DNA from: Leptospira andrefontaineae
GTDB taxonomy: Bacteria; Spirochaetota; Leptospiria; Leptospirales; Leptospiraceae
DNA length: 64,000 bases
NCBI RefSeq assembly: GCF_004770105.1
Contig: NZ_RQEY01000012.1
Span: 186,001-250,000, forward strand
Reading direction: 5' to 3'
Part shown: positions 1 through 9,173 of the stretch, piece by piece
How the letters are laid out: every line of letters starts with the position of its first letter
Position numbering within the stretch: position 1 is the stretch's first letter
Translations under genes and position numbers: made by a program
The notes under the pieces: model-generated
Databases searched by the model: none
Seen by the model: only the letters and a program-made list of their open reading frames with translations
Told to the model about the DNA's origin: nothing

Positions 1-1698
1 AAGTTGATAAGTTTTTCTTTCTTCGTATCTGAATTCTGGCCCTTGCAATTGAGAAGATTGCCGGATGAACGCTTTTGCCGTTAATCCTAAACCGAATAAC
101 AAACAAACCAGATTGAATGCAGGAATCATCCACCATTTAGGCAGAGTCCGGGTAGAAGGTCCGGAAGCGCTTAAAAGCCATATTAAAAGAAAACCTAATA
201 TACCTGCGCCACTTGTCCAAGGCTCATAGAAAGTAACGGGAAAGAATAGAAGAGGTAAAAACCAATAAGAAGTTCTGGTAAAAGATTCTAAACCCACCCA
301 GACAAAGAACAAAAGGAAGAATAAGATCCCACCTTCTGAAAGTAAGAACACCCAAGAAGTTAATGCAAAGTCTTGAGTCCCATTCTGAGGATAAGCACCT
401 CTTGGTCCGGACTCGATCCAATGCAGCGCAAACCCACCAAATCCCTGCCCAAATACTGGAGCTTCTTTGAACCAATTCCAGGCGGATAATGTCTGGACCC
501 AGCCATCCTTCCAGAAAATTTCCAACATTTTGGAAAGTGTTTTGCCTTTCGTCCATGCGTTAGACGCATCTTCTCTGATCAATTGCCAAGGAGTGAAGGC
601 CCAGTCCATTCCACCTACAAAATAGACTCCTACTAATACGGATATAGTCCCAAGCACAACGAATGGAATAAAAGAATATTTCCAGATCGGATTTCTGAAT
701 CCCCGTTGGTAACTAAGTCCAATCACTAAAGCAGTTTGGAAAATAATCAGAAGCCAATAACCGGAGCTTTGGTATTTCCCTGCAAGTCCAAGTGCAATAA
801 ACACAGCAATGCTTAATAGAACTCTAGAAGAGATCCTCCAGTTTCTGCTATGGATCTGGTAAAAGAAAAACCCGAATAAGATCGGCATTCCTATTCCAAA
901 AGAAGAAGCGTCCGGAAAGAATGCAGAGACTCCGAATGTTTCCGCATTTCCCGCGGTAAATGGAAAATCAGTAGAAGGAGCAAGTCCTTGCATAGCACCC
1001 AAAATTAAATTCGCAGTGAAACCTGCAGTGATCCCCGTTCTCCAATGTTTTCCAGGAGCATCAGTATCATGAGAACTTGTTTCTTCTGCGAAGAAATATA
1101 AGAATGCGGATAACCAAGAACCTATACTATCTAAGCTCAATGCAAACGCATACTTAGAAGAAATCCCGGAAGAATATTCGGTATCCTGCAAGATCCAGGA
1201 TGTCAAAGGATCCGTTCCGAAATAAGCAAGTAGTCTATCTAAAAGCAAAAATACCGCTAAGATCAGAAATGCTGTCCTAGGATTTTTAGTGAACTCAAGA
1301 GAATTCTTATAAGGACGGTTTATATAAAAATATCTTAATACAGGATCGTCATCATTTGCAGGATGCCCGTAAAACGTGGAGATATATTGTCTTAGGAAAA
1401 TCCCAAAAATCGCCCCGGCAAATAGAGCGGATAAATATAAATACCCACCTTCCCCATAGAGCAATAATCCAGGAGAAAGTAACGCGAATGCTGCAGTGAA
1501 CATTCTGCCTGACTTTCTATGATGAAGATTGGGAAGTAATCCAGCAAGGAATTGGATCCATACAATTCCAAGGTTCCCATCCGGATCTCTTACTACAAGT
1601 GTCCAACGCAGCAACAGGTAGGACAAGATCACTGTTAAGATCAGTGTAAGAAAGGTAGGAGTTTTAAGAGGCCTCAATCGGGCGAAAAGATTTGGCAC
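1..1698 (-). CDS. O-antigen ligase/polymerase-like membrane protein (3' end cut by window)
   Basis: About 566 residues are visible and the frame is still open at base 1, so the C-terminus lies outside the window. The product is strongly hydrophobic with roughly ten or more membrane segments. Around residues 405-450 it has the pattern typical of Wzy/WaaL-type O-antigen ligases: a PVFGQGFGGF-like loop, followed by an NGTQDFALTSWVFLLSEGG-type stretch entering another membrane helix. The likely job is polymerising or transferring surface polysaccharide in the inner membrane. The start chosen is GTG at 1698 (MPNLFARL...), because no ATG fits before the first membrane segment. Family assignment is from the motif pattern only; exact substrate unknown. 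Confidence 0.7.
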   Translation of the reverse strand, partial: MPNLFARLRPLKTPTFLTLILTVILSYLLLRWTLVVRDPDGNLGIVWIQFLAGLLPNLHHRKSGRMFTAAFALLSPGLLLYGEGGYLYLSALFAGAIFGIFLRQYISTFYGHPANDDDPVLRYFYINRPYKNSLEFTKNPRTAFLILAVFLLLDRLLAYFGTDPLTSWILQDTEYSSGISSKYAFALSLDSIGSWLSAFLYFFAEETSSHDTDAPGKHWRTGITAGFTANLILGAMQGLAPSTDFPFTAGNAETFGVSAFFPDASSFGIGMPILFGFFFYQIHSRNWRISSRVLLSIAVFIALGLAGKYQSSGYWLLIIFQTALVIGLSYQRGFRNPIWKYSFIPFVVLGTISVLVGVYFVGGMDWAFTPWQLIREDASNAWTKGKTLSKMLEIFWKDGWVQTLSAWNWFKEAPVFGQGFGGFALHWIESGPRGAYPQNGTQDFALTSWVFLLSEGGILFFLLFFVWVGLESFTRTSYWFLPLLFFPVTFYEPWTSGAGILGFLLIWLLSASGPSTRTLPKWWMIPAFNLVCLLFGLGLTAKAFIRQSSQLQGPEFRYEERKTYQL

Positions 1699-1768
1699 GA
1701 ATTGGAAATGCTCGCCGAAAACGAGTAGATTTCAATCCAAAAAAATAGGTCGAATGAAGCGCGGGGAA

Positions 1769-2221
1769 TTAATCGTCCAGAGAATCTGGATCGGATGGAA
1801 TTTTATAGGTCCCAGTCAATGTAGCCGAAAGTGGACCTTTTTTGCCGGAGGCCTTGTGTTTAGATACAGCCTCGGCGTATTCTACAGTGTAACGAGTCCA
1901 AGGAATTGCCTTTAGTCTGGCTAAAGGAATTTTTTTGCCAGTTCCTTCGCAAATGCCATAGGAACCGTCCTCAATTTTCTCGAGAGCCACGTCGATTTCT
2001 CGGATGGTCTCGATCTCTGACTCGGTCAAAACGGAACTCAACATCTCTTCGTTGATTTCCGAAGCGATATCTGCGATATCTCCCATTTCTTTCAGGCCGG
2101 AAGGTTTGCTATTATCTTCCCACTTCGCATACTTCTCCAATAGAGAGTTTTTTCTCTCTAAAAGAAGGTCCGATATTTCACTCAGGACCTTTTTGTCGTA
2201 TGCAGCTTTTTTAGTCACCAT
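1769..2221 (-). CDS. DksA/TraR-family transcription regulator lacking the cysteine cluster
   Basis: A 150-residue protein, nearly the length of E. coli DksA. DksA proteins bind RNA polymerase through the secondary channel and, with ppGpp, adjust rRNA and amino-acid promoters. The coiled-coil tip motif DxxDxA is present (DIADIA, about residue 48), as is the start of the zinc-finger region (GSYGICEGTGKKI). Of the four zinc cysteines of classical DksA only the first is kept; the others are replaced by Thr, Thr and Tyr. This resembles low-cysteine DksA variants. It follows rpmG by 12 bases and is probably cotranscribed with it. Confidence 0.85.
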   Translation of the reverse strand: MVTKKAAYDKKVLSEISDLLLERKNSLLEKYAKWEDNSKPSGLKEMGDIADIASEINEEMLSSVLTESEIETIREIDVALEKIEDGSYGICEGTGKKIPLARLKAIPWTRYTVEYAEAVSKHKASGKKGPLSATLTGTYKIPSDPDSLDD

Positions 2222-2233
2222 CTGGATTTAGGA

Positions 2234-2386
2234 TTATACCTTGGATTCCTTATGTTCGACGTGGGCACGGCAAAATTTACAGAATTTTTTCGTTACCAAT
2301 TTCTCGGATTTCGCCTTTTTGTTCTTGGTTTGGAAGTAAGAATTTTTCTTACAAACTTGGCAAGAAAGCTTAATGATCTCTCTCAT
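2234..2386 (-). CDS. rpmG: 50S ribosomal protein L33
   Basis: This 50-residue protein (MREIIKLSCQVCKKNSYFQT...) is a good match to bacterial L33 of the zinc-binding C+ type. It has a CxxC pair near residues 9-12 and a second CKFC pair near 36-39, with the usual basic middle. It forms part of the large ribosomal subunit. The gene lies immediately upstream of the DksA-like gene on the same strand, linking a ribosomal protein to a regulator of ribosome synthesis. Confidence 0.93.
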   Translation of the reverse strand: MREIIKLSCQVCKKNSYFQTKNKKAKSEKLVTKKFCKFCRAHVEHKESKV

Positions 2387-2410
2387 GACGGATGATACTC
2401 TTAGCTAAGA

Positions 2411-2445
2411 TTGGTCTGAACAGGAATTTGCCGAGTTTAGACCAA
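2411..2445 (-). other. Inverted repeat in the rpmG leader
   Basis: The arms TTGGTCTGAAC (2411-2421) and GTTTAGACCAA (2435-2445) pair over about 11 positions with one G-U pair and a 13-base loop. It lies 25 bases upstream of the rpmG start on the minus strand and also downstream of the BASS transporter gene. There is no U-run, so it is more likely a leader structure than a normal terminator. A short CTTAGCTAAG palindrome sits next to it at about 2400-2409. Function unknown. Confidence 0.4.
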
Positions 2446-2511
2446 AATAATGGCCGCTCAGTTTACACTATTCGGACTGATTATGCTATAAAAAAAAAGA
2501 ACAGCCAAAAA

Positions 2512-3477
2512 TCAAGGAAGATCGGCCGAAATTAGCGATTTTTCCCTTTCTTCCTGGGGAATGGACCTTCTCCAGATCCCCGCCAGAACACTTCCAATCA
2601 AAGAATGCACAAAACTGGAAATTGCAGCAGGAATCGCCACTAAAGGGTCTGAAAAATTATTCCGAGAGAGAACCGCTCCTAATCCGCTGTTTTGCATCCC
2701 CACTTCTATGGAAACTGTACGAGCTACTACAAAAGATTTGGTCCCAAAATATGCTGCCCAATACCCGAAAAAATATCCGGAGATATGGAGCAAAAATACG
2801 GAAGAAATTAAATGAAGTCCGGAACTGATCACTGCTTCTTTTCCGGAACCTATGATCGAGGCAACAATCAATGTAATCAGTATAACTGCGATCAATGGAG
2901 AAACGATCTTCACCTTCTCCGCAAATCTAGGAGTATAACGATTTAATAAAATTCCTAGGATCACAGGAAGAATGACTACTTGAACCGTATCAAAAAAAAG
3001 ACCGGAAGCATTTGCACCCACGCTATTCCCCACTAAAAATAAAGTGAGAAGTGGGGTCATGATCACAGATAGAACAGTGGAGATCGCAGTCATTGTAACT
3101 GACAGCGCCAGATCACCTCTTGCTAAAAAAGAAACCACATTAGAAGCAACTCCTCCGGGGCAACAGGAAACTACTATAATGCCGACCGCTAAAGGAGCAG
3201 GAAGTTGGAAGAAGTTTCCCAAAAACCAGCCAGTTAATGGCATTATCGTATATTGACCGATCACACCGATTAAGATCGGCTTAGGCGCTTTAAATACTCT
3301 TGTAAAATCTTCCGTTCTTAGGCTGATCCCCATTCCGAGCATTGTCAGTCCTAAACTATAAGTGATCCAAGGTCCCTTAAATCCGTGAAGAACTGATGGA
3401 AAAAACCAACTGAATGTCACACCACAGATGACCCATAGTGGAAATAATAAAGCTGCCTTTTCAAAAAGAGGAGCCAA
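2512..3477 (-). CDS. Bile acid:sodium symporter (BASS) family transporter
   Basis: A 321-residue, very hydrophobic protein with about nine or ten membrane helices. Family signatures are GLTMLGMGISL near residue 45 and the conserved CCPGGVASNVV segment near residue 105, which in BASS proteins lies in the crossed-helix core that binds sodium and substrate. The substrates of bacterial members are diverse (bile acids, pantoate, pyruvate, other organic anions), so none is proposed. It ends about 125 bases before the rpmG start. The aminotransferase gene upstream ends only 4 bases before it, so the two are probably cotranscribed. Confidence 0.88.
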   Translation of the reverse strand: MAPLFEKAALLFPLWVICGVTFSWFFPSVLHGFKGPWITYSLGLTMLGMGISLRTEDFTRVFKAPKPILIGVIGQYTIMPLTGWFLGNFFQLPAPLAVGIIVVSCCPGGVASNVVSFLARGDLALSVTMTAISTVLSVIMTPLLTLFLVGNSVGANASGLFFDTVQVVILPVILGILLNRYTPRFAEKVKIVSPLIAVILITLIVASIIGSGKEAVISSGLHLISSVFLLHISGYFFGYWAAYFGTKSFVVARTVSIEVGMQNSGLGAVLSRNNFSDPLVAIPAAISSFVHSLIGSVLAGIWRRSIPQEEREKSLISADLP

Positions 3478-3481
3478 GTTC

Positions 3482-4627
3482 TTATCTCGAGACTAGATCC
3501 ACTACCCTGTCCAATTGTTCCTTGGCCAGATAAATATGGGGAGAAAAACGAACCCTTCCTAAACGAAGTGCACACATGACTCCATTCTTTTTGAGATTGG
3601 AAACTACATTCTCCATGGAGAGTCCTTCTTTTTCTGCGACCACGATCCCGGTTTTAAAATCTGGGAAATGATCAGATGCAAGTTTCCAACCTGCATCCCT
3701 CAGTTTATCAGAAAGATAATCTGCGAGTTCATAGATCCTTTCCATAGAATTATGGAAACCTATTTTATGAAGCATTTCTAATGTGGATTGGAAATACACC
3801 CAATCTATAAAATTCACTGTAGAAATTTCGTAACGATCCGTGCCTTTTAACTCTTCTCTATAAGGTAAATAGACTTCGTCGTTTACTACGGAGCCTGTGC
3901 CCTTGAACGGGAAATTCAGGCCTTCTAACTTTTCTTTAGCAATATATAGAACTCCAAGCCCTAAAGGCCCGAGTAACCATTTCCAAGCCGGGAAAGCCAT
4001 ATAAGAAATTCCCATTTCTCTAGGTTTTACAGGAAGAAGTCCCACTCCTTGGGCACCATCCAGTACAAACTCAATCCCTTTTTCGGCCAAAAAACTTCCG
4101 ATCTCTTCTAATGGGAAAGGCATTCCTGTGCACCAATGTACAGCAGAAAGACTCACTACTTTTACATCAGGCGTAATAGAAGATTTTAAGTTTTCTAGAA
4201 ATCCTTCCGGAGTTTCTGCCATTGGAACAAAAGAAATAGACACTCCTTTTTCTTTCCAATGCTCCCAAGGATAAATATTAGAAGGATATTCGTTTTCCAA
4301 AAGAAGGATTCGATCTCCCGCTTTGAGTTTGAGACCAAGAGAGATGAATCCGATCCCTTCGTTTGTATGATGGATTAAAGAAAGTTCTTCAGCTTCTACC
4401 CCTAATAATTCCGCAAGAATGGTGCGGATCGCTTTTTTAACGGTTGGATATTTACGTACTTCTGTGCTACCACCTCTGGCAGCGTAACCTTGCAGGTATT
4501 CATTGACCGCGTGTAAGGTGTCCGTGTTTGCAGGAGTGGTCCCGCAATTGTTTAACCAGATCATTTCCCGGTTTACCGGGTACAAATGTTGTAGTTTGGT
4601 CCAGTCCGGACTAGGATTCGTTTTCAT
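3482..4627 (-). CDS. Class V aminotransferase / cysteine-desulfurase-like PLP enzyme
   Basis: The 381-residue protein has the fold-type I PLP landmarks: DGAQGVG at about 190-196 (Asp contacts the pyridine nitrogen), a His in SAVHW at 164, and the probable Schiff-base lysine in FPAWKW at 216. It resembles isopenicillin-N-epimerase or kynureninase-like members more than IscS. No catalytic-loop cysteine typical of sulfur mobilisation is evident. The substrate is unknown. It is 4 bases upstream of the BASS transporter, suggesting a transported amino- or oxo-acid as a shared substrate; that is inference. Confidence 0.82.
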   Translation of the reverse strand: MKTNPSPDWTKLQHLYPVNREMIWLNNCGTTPANTDTLHAVNEYLQGYAARGGSTEVRKYPTVKKAIRTILAELLGVEAEELSLIHHTNEGIGFISLGLKLKAGDRILLLENEYPSNIYPWEHWKEKGVSISFVPMAETPEGFLENLKSSITPDVKVVSLSAVHWCTGMPFPLEEIGSFLAEKGIEFVLDGAQGVGLLPVKPREMGISYMAFPAWKWLLGPLGLGVLYIAKEKLEGLNFPFKGTGSVVNDEVYLPYREELKGTDRYEISTVNFIDWVYFQSTLEMLHKIGFHNSMERIYELADYLSDKLRDAGWKLASDHFPDFKTGIVVAEKEGLSMENVVSNLKKNGVMCALRLGRVRFSPHIYLAKEQLDRVVDLVSR

Positions 4628-4717
4628 CTCGAGGCCAGATTGGATCTATCCTTAGGAGGGAAAACTTCTTTTTTAAGAACTTCTTTCAAAAGGTTTAAAC
4701 TCTTAGGCCTGCAAAGC

Positions 4718-4747
4718 AAAACCGGGAATCGTATGTTTCCCGGTTTT
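4718..4747 (-). terminator. Rho-independent terminator of the ferritin-like gene
   Basis: Perfect 11-bp inverted repeat (AAAACCGGGAA / TTCCCGGTTTT) with an 8-base loop, starting 8 bases after the stop codon at 4755. Read on the minus strand it has an A-rich 5' arm and a T-rich 3' arm, as expected of an intrinsic terminator. Confidence 0.75.
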
Positions 4748-4754
4748 CTAGTTC

Positions 4755-5492
4755 TTACTTTTTCTTTTTGGCTGCCTTTTTCTTAGGAGCTGCTTTTTTG
4801 GGGGCAGGTTTTTTCTTAGCTGCTACTTTTGCTTTTTTAGGTGCAGCCTTCTTCACTACTTTTTTAGCCGCGGCTTTTTTGACAGGTTTAGAAGGTTTTA
4901 ATCCTTTAGAACTTTTACTGCTCGGTTTAGAATTTCCTACTGCCTTTGCTACTTCTTCAGCTTGTTCGTCCCAGAAGTATGCGCCTCCTGCAGAACGAGT
5001 CTGATCGAATGTATTTAATTCAGCTTCGAGCAAAGACTGGTAATTATGGCTATAATCCATGAGCTTAGAAAACAATAGTTTAATATTCGAATCTTCGAAT
5101 TTAGTGGTAAGCTTTTCGTAGAATGCTACTGAATTCTCTGCTTCTCTGATTGCGAGCTCCAATGCCTCGTGAGCGTCCTTAGAACCGGAACCGGTGATAG
5201 TTCGTTCCACCTTATTCATGATCTTCTGGATGGTGGTTTGGTGGAATTTATGGATGGCGGCCAATTGTTTTAAGTTAGGAAGTTCAGCTCCTTCTGCCAC
5301 TCTGTAAATCTCTTGGATGAATTTAATATGTTCATCCACTTCCTCAGCGAGTTTTTCGAATAATTCCCTAGTTCTTCCCGGAGGAAGTTTTTCGTACGTA
5401 TCCATGTAAAATTCGAAGTAGTCCTTCTCATGCTGGATCGCAGCTGCAACAGCTTCCAAAAATGTAGTTTCTTTTAAAGGTTTAATACTCAT
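4755..5492 (-). CDS. Ferritin-like four-helix protein with Lys/Ala/Pro histone-H1-like tail
   Basis: Residues 1-165 form a predicted all-helical ferritin/rubrerythrin-like domain. Candidate di-iron ligands are Glu22 (HEKDYFEFY), Glu54-His55 (EEVDEHIKF), Glu119 and His149. Residues 184-245 are a low-complexity tail of Lys, Ala and Pro (AAPKK, AAKKKPAPKK repeats) resembling histone H1 or bacterial HctB/AlgP-type tails, expected to bind DNA or RNA. The combination suggests a nucleic-acid-associated iron or peroxide protein, somewhat like Dps in purpose but not homologous in the tail; this role is inferred. The gene is monocistronic-looking, with its own terminator. Confidence 0.75.
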   Translation of the reverse strand: MSIKPLKETTFLEAVAAAIQHEKDYFEFYMDTYEKLPPGRTRELFEKLAEEVDEHIKFIQEIYRVAEGAELPNLKQLAAIHKFHQTTIQKIMNKVERTITGSGSKDAHEALELAIREAENSVAFYEKLTTKFEDSNIKLLFSKLMDYSHNYQSLLEAELNTFDQTRSAGGAYFWDEQAEEVAKAVGNSKPSSKSSKGLKPSKPVKKAAAKKVVKKAAPKKAKVAAKKKPAPKKAAPKKKAAKKKK

Positions 5493-5558
5493 TCTGCATA
5501 CTCCGGTCGCGACAATTCTAGAGGATTTTCAAGTTGGTTCAATAATATTTTTTCTATT

Positions 5559-6188
5559 TTATTCCTCTTCCTCTTGAGAAAGATAGATTAAAAATTGAGC
5601 TAAATAGTACGTCGACATCACCCAAACTCCATGGAACGGAAGTTTATTCGGAGTGAATTGTCCGAGTGCGATGGTAGAATCGGAAATGATAAAACTGATC
5701 GCTCCTAAAATTCCAAGCCATCTGTCTCTGGAAGAAACTTCTCTAGCTGCGGATCTCCAACCCATCACACAAATTGCGGAAACGTAAACCGCGACTGGAA
5801 TGGTCAACGCAGGAGCAATCCCGGGAAGAAGCCAATAAAAATAAGAAGCACCAAAAATAACGTAAGGGATTAATCTTAAGAAATGTACTGGATTTCCCCA
5901 AGAAAAGCTAACGGAATACGCTACCTGAGCAATTAAGAAACTGCCCAAACCGAAAACAAAATATTTGTCCGGGAAAGCTAGGATTGTATCTCCCCCGAGT
6001 GAAAATACGAGACCAATCCCGAGCCAAATTCCTGCACGGGTTTTCCATCTTCCCTCGCCCACACTTAACGCGATTAAATATAGAATTGGAATAATTTTGG
6101 AAATCAAACGAACTAGAAATATGTCCGAGCCTAAAAATAGAACTCCCAAATGAACAAGGGCCAGAATCGGGAATATAATATAAATCAT
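5559..6188 (-). CDS. YhhN/TMEM86-family membrane protein (lysoplasmalogenase-like)
   Basis: A 209-residue protein with about eight membrane helices. The segment GIGLVFSLGGDTILAF (about 57-72) and the second acidic motif in ISFIISDSTIALGQF match the YhhN/TMEM86 family, whose characterised members hydrolyse the vinyl-ether bond of lysoplasmalogens. The conserved aspartates (GGD and ISDS) are present. Whether Leptospira has plasmalogen substrates cannot be told here. Divergent from terC, 103 bases apart. Confidence 0.78.
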   Translation of the reverse strand: MIYIIFPILALVHLGVLFLGSDIFLVRLISKIIPILYLIALSVGEGRWKTRAGIWLGIGLVFSLGGDTILAFPDKYFVFGLGSFLIAQVAYSVSFSWGNPVHFLRLIPYVIFGASYFYWLLPGIAPALTIPVAVYVSAICVMGWRSAAREVSSRDRWLGILGAISFIISDSTIALGQFTPNKLPFHGVWVMSTYYLAQFLIYLSQEEEE

Positions 6189-6263
6189 TAAGAGCTCCTA
6201 ATCTCTAAACACCCGGTGATTTGGGATTGTCTTCCAGACCAAACCGAGGAACCTGTCTTTCAA

Positions 6264-6280
6264 AGGCCCAAATAGGGCCT
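6264..6280 (+). promoter_or_regulatory. Leader hairpin just before terC
   Basis: The stem AGGCCC/GGGCCT with loop AAATA ends 11 bases before the terC start, next to the likely ribosome-binding bases CGGAAG. In such a position it could affect translation initiation. No clear yybP-ykoY manganese riboswitch core was recognised in the 103-base leader. Confidence 0.4.
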
Positions 6281-6291
6281 CGGAAGCTGCG

Positions 6292-7284
6292 ATGATCTCG
6301 TTTAGCCAAAAAGATTCTACACTTTTTCTTATTTTTTCCGTTGTAGTAGGCCTTTTGATTTATTTGGACCTATTCGTAATGAATAAAAGAGCCCATAAAC
6401 TCTCTCTCAGAGAGTCGGGATACTGGACTTTGTTCTGGGTAACTCTTGCTTTCAGTTTTTCTCTTTTAGTTTATATCTTTCACGAAGATCCGACTAACCC
6501 AGGTCTCGCAAAACAAAAGACCCTGGAATTTTTAGCGGGATACCTTCTGGAATATTCTCTTTCCGTGGATAACCTTTTTGTGTTCATCATGATCTTTGCA
6601 AAGTTCAGGATACAGTCCCAGTACCAACCCATGATCTTAAAATGGGGGATCATAGGCGCATTGATCTTTAGAGCAGCGATGATCTTCTCTGGCGCAGAAC
6701 TAGTCTCCAGATTTGAATGGATACTTTATATCTTCGGATTCTTACTACTCTACTCCGCTTGGAAAATGTTCTTCCACGATGAAGAAGAGGACTTCGATCC
6801 GGAGGAAATGAAACTTCTGAAGTACGCTCGTAAAATTCTTCCAATGTCCAAAACATTCCATCCGGAAAAGTTTTTGGTAAAAGAACATGGAAAGACTCTT
6901 TTTACTTCTACATTCTTAATCCTGATCGTTGTGGAATTTAGCGATATTCTTTTCGCGATCGATTCTATTCCTGCGATATTCTCCATTACACAAGATAGTT
7001 TTATTATCTATACTTCTAACGTATTCGCGATCCTAGGACTCAGATCTTTATTCTTCCTTTTGGGAGGAGTAATGGAACTGTTTGTACACCTAAAAAAAGG
7101 TGTTTCACTTCTACTTGCTTTCGTAGGAGTAAAACTTCTTCTTCCTGCATTTTCCGGATATGTTTTTGGAAGAGTGATCCATGTTTCTATCGAGATCTCC
7201 TTGGTGGTGATTGTAGGAACTCTAACACTTTCCATACTCGCTTCTATTCCTCATTATCTTAAAACGAAAAAAGAAGGAGCCTGA
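6292..7284 (+). CDS. TerC/Alx-family integral membrane protein
   Basis: The 330-residue protein has about nine membrane segments. It carries the two TerC signatures: EYSLSVDNLFVF near 87-98 and a second repeat FSDILFAIDSIPAIFSI near 216-232, with the conserved membrane-embedded Asp residues. TerC/Alx proteins are linked to manganese export and metalation of exported proteins, or to tellurite resistance. Its stop codon is only 11 bases before mutA, so it is probably cotranscribed with the methylmalonyl-CoA mutase genes; no functional reason is obvious. Confidence 0.88.
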   Translation: MISFSQKDSTLFLIFSVVVGLLIYLDLFVMNKRAHKLSLRESGYWTLFWVTLAFSFSLLVYIFHEDPTNPGLAKQKTLEFLAGYLLEYSLSVDNLFVFIMIFAKFRIQSQYQPMILKWGIIGALIFRAAMIFSGAELVSRFEWILYIFGFLLLYSAWKMFFHDEEEDFDPEEMKLLKYARKILPMSKTFHPEKFLVKEHGKTLFTSTFLILIVVEFSDILFAIDSIPAIFSITQDSFIIYTSNVFAILGLRSLFFLLGGVMELFVHLKKGVSLLLAFVGVKLLLPAFSGYVFGRVIHVSIEISLVVIVGTLTLSILASIPHYLKTKKEGA

Positions 7285-7295
7285 CGGCAAATCGA

Positions 7296-9173
7296 ATGGC
7301 ATCAGAAAAACTTTTCTCCGAATTTCCACCGGTTTCTACCGAAGAATGGACGAACCTGATCCAGAAGGATTTAAAGGGCGCGGACTTCGAAAAAAAACTG
7401 GTCTGGGAAACCCAAGAAGGATTTAAGATCCAGCCGTTTTATAGAAAAGAAAATCTAAAAGGAAAGGAATGGCTCCTTTCCAATCTTCCCGGAAAATTTC
7501 CTTATCTTAGATCTACCCGCAAACTTACAAACGATTGGAGTATCAGACAGGACATCGATACTCCTGATCTAAAAACCGCAAAAGAATTAGCAGTAGAAGC
7601 AATCTCCAATGGAGTTTCTGCTCTGGGACTCGTGCTCGCAGATGTCGGTTCAGGCAGAAAAGGGATCCAAATCAAAAATGAAAAGGATCTTGCTTTCTTA
7701 TTGGAAGGCTTACCTCTTAACGAGATCACTCTTCATTTTGTAGCAGAAGAGAAATCTCCTGAACTTTATTCCTGGCTTCCTAAAAACCAAACTCTTGTGG
7801 GGGGACTCGGTTACGATCCTTACAGAATTCTTGCAAGACAAGGTCATTCGGGCGGTCACGGCCCGGAAACTTTAAAACCGATCTTAACCGAACTTGCAAG
7901 TAAATGGAAAAATTTCAGAGCACTGACAGTTCATTCTTCTACATTTAGAGATAGCGGCTCTACAATTGTCCAAGAGCTCGCTTATACTTTGGCGCTCGGT
8001 TCCGAATACTTGTATCGTTTAGGAGAATTAGGTGTTTCTCCAGAAGTAGTTAACTCTCAGACAATCTTCCAATTTACGATCGGTCCTGATTATTTCTTAG
8101 AGATAGCAAAGTTCAGAGCAGCAAGAACCTTATGGGCGGAGATATTTTCTTCTTATTCTTCCGATAAGGGAGAGGCTTCTCTTCCGTTTATAGAAGCGGA
8201 AACTGCAAGGTATAATTATGGGATCTACGATCTTCATAATAATATTTTAAGAGGAACCACTGAGGCAATTTCTGCTGCGATCGGCGGCGCCGAGGTAATC
8301 AATGTTCTCCCATTCGATCATCTATTACAACCTGCGGATTCTTTCTCTCTTAGGATCGCAAGAAACGTTCAGCTGCTTCTAAAACATGAATCTTATTTAG
8401 ATAAGGTTGCTGATCCTTCTTCGGGTTCCTATTATATAGAAACGATTACCGATCAGATCACTGAGCAAGCTTGGAAATTGTTTACTGAAGTGGAGAAGGA
8501 TGGAGGATTCTTAGAATGCCTAAAATCCGGTAAGATCCAATCTTCAATTTTGGAATCCAGAAAGAAGAAGGAAGAAAACTACTCTACTCGTAAAGAGATC
8601 TTCCTTGGAACCAATCAATATCCGAATTCTAAAGATAAGATCCAAAACAAAGATCTAAATAAAAATATCAAGTCTCCTTCTCTCTCTTCTACTCCTAACG
8701 AACTCAAAGTGACTGCACTTCCTGAGTTTTTTGCGGGAGATGCAATCGAAGAGATCCGTATGAAAACGGAAAACTACGAAACCAAAAACAAAACTTCCGT
8801 TAAAGTACTCCTTCTTCCTTTAGGAGACTTAAAAATGAAAAAGGCAAGAGCGATCTTCTCTTTAAACTTCTTAGGATGTGCTGGATTTAACGTAATCGAC
8901 CCGGGAAGTTATGAAACTTCCGAAGAAGCGATTGCAGGTATCCAGAAAGAAAATCCTCAGATGATAGTCTTCTGTAGTTCCGACGAAGAAGTAACATCTT
9001 ATGTAAAGGATATTCTTCCTAAATTAAAATCCAAACCGCTTGCTTATGTAGCCGGTTATCCAAAAGAAATTCTTCCCGAACTGGAATCCGCAGGTGTGAA
9101 CGGATTCCTTCATGTTCGATCCAATCTATTAGAAACACTTTCCGATCTTCAAAAAAGGCTGGGAATCCAATGA
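7296..9173 (+). CDS. mutA: Methylmalonyl-CoA mutase small (beta) subunit
   Basis: This 625-residue protein has the mutase TIM-barrel domain (about 40-430) and a C-terminal Rossmann-like domain (about 490-625). As expected for the non-catalytic subunit, the cobalamin motif DxHxxG is missing (GDLKMKKAR instead). With MutB it forms the heterodimer that interconverts succinyl-CoA and methylmalonyl-CoA, for propionate, odd-chain fatty acid and branched amino-acid metabolism. That is relevant in an organism living on fatty acids. The stop overlaps the mutB start by ATGA, so translation is coupled. Confidence 0.93.
   Translation: MASEKLFSEFPPVSTEEWTNLIQKDLKGADFEKKLVWETQEGFKIQPFYRKENLKGKEWLLSNLPGKFPYLRSTRKLTNDWSIRQDIDTPDLKTAKELAVEAISNGVSALGLVLADVGSGRKGIQIKNEKDLAFLLEGLPLNEITLHFVAEEKSPELYSWLPKNQTLVGGLGYDPYRILARQGHSGGHGPETLKPILTELASKWKNFRALTVHSSTFRDSGSTIVQELAYTLALGSEYLYRLGELGVSPEVVNSQTIFQFTIGPDYFLEIAKFRAARTLWAEIFSSYSSDKGEASLPFIEAETARYNYGIYDLHNNILRGTTEAISAAIGGAEVINVLPFDHLLQPADSFSLRIARNVQLLLKHESYLDKVADPSSGSYYIETITDQITEQAWKLFTEVEKDGGFLECLKSGKIQSSILESRKKKEENYSTRKEIFLGTNQYPNSKDKIQNKDLNKNIKSPSLSSTPNELKVTALPEFFAGDAIEEIRMKTENYETKNKTSVKVLLLPLGDLKMKKARAIFSLNFLGCAGFNVIDPGSYETSEEAIAGIQKENPQMIVFCSSDEEVTSYVKDILPKLKSKPLAYVAGYPKEILPELESAGVNGFLHVRSNLLETLSDLQKRLGIQ

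Noticed and set aside
4768..5004. Plus-strand frame opposite the Lys/Ala tail of the ferritin-like gene
   Set aside because: It is the mirror of the low-complexity tail, giving a Phe/Ala/Leu-rich pseudo-membrane protein.
6189..6291. A yybP-ykoY manganese riboswitch before terC
   Set aside because: Such switches often precede terC/alx genes, but the conserved core bases were not found; only a simple hairpin near the start is visible.
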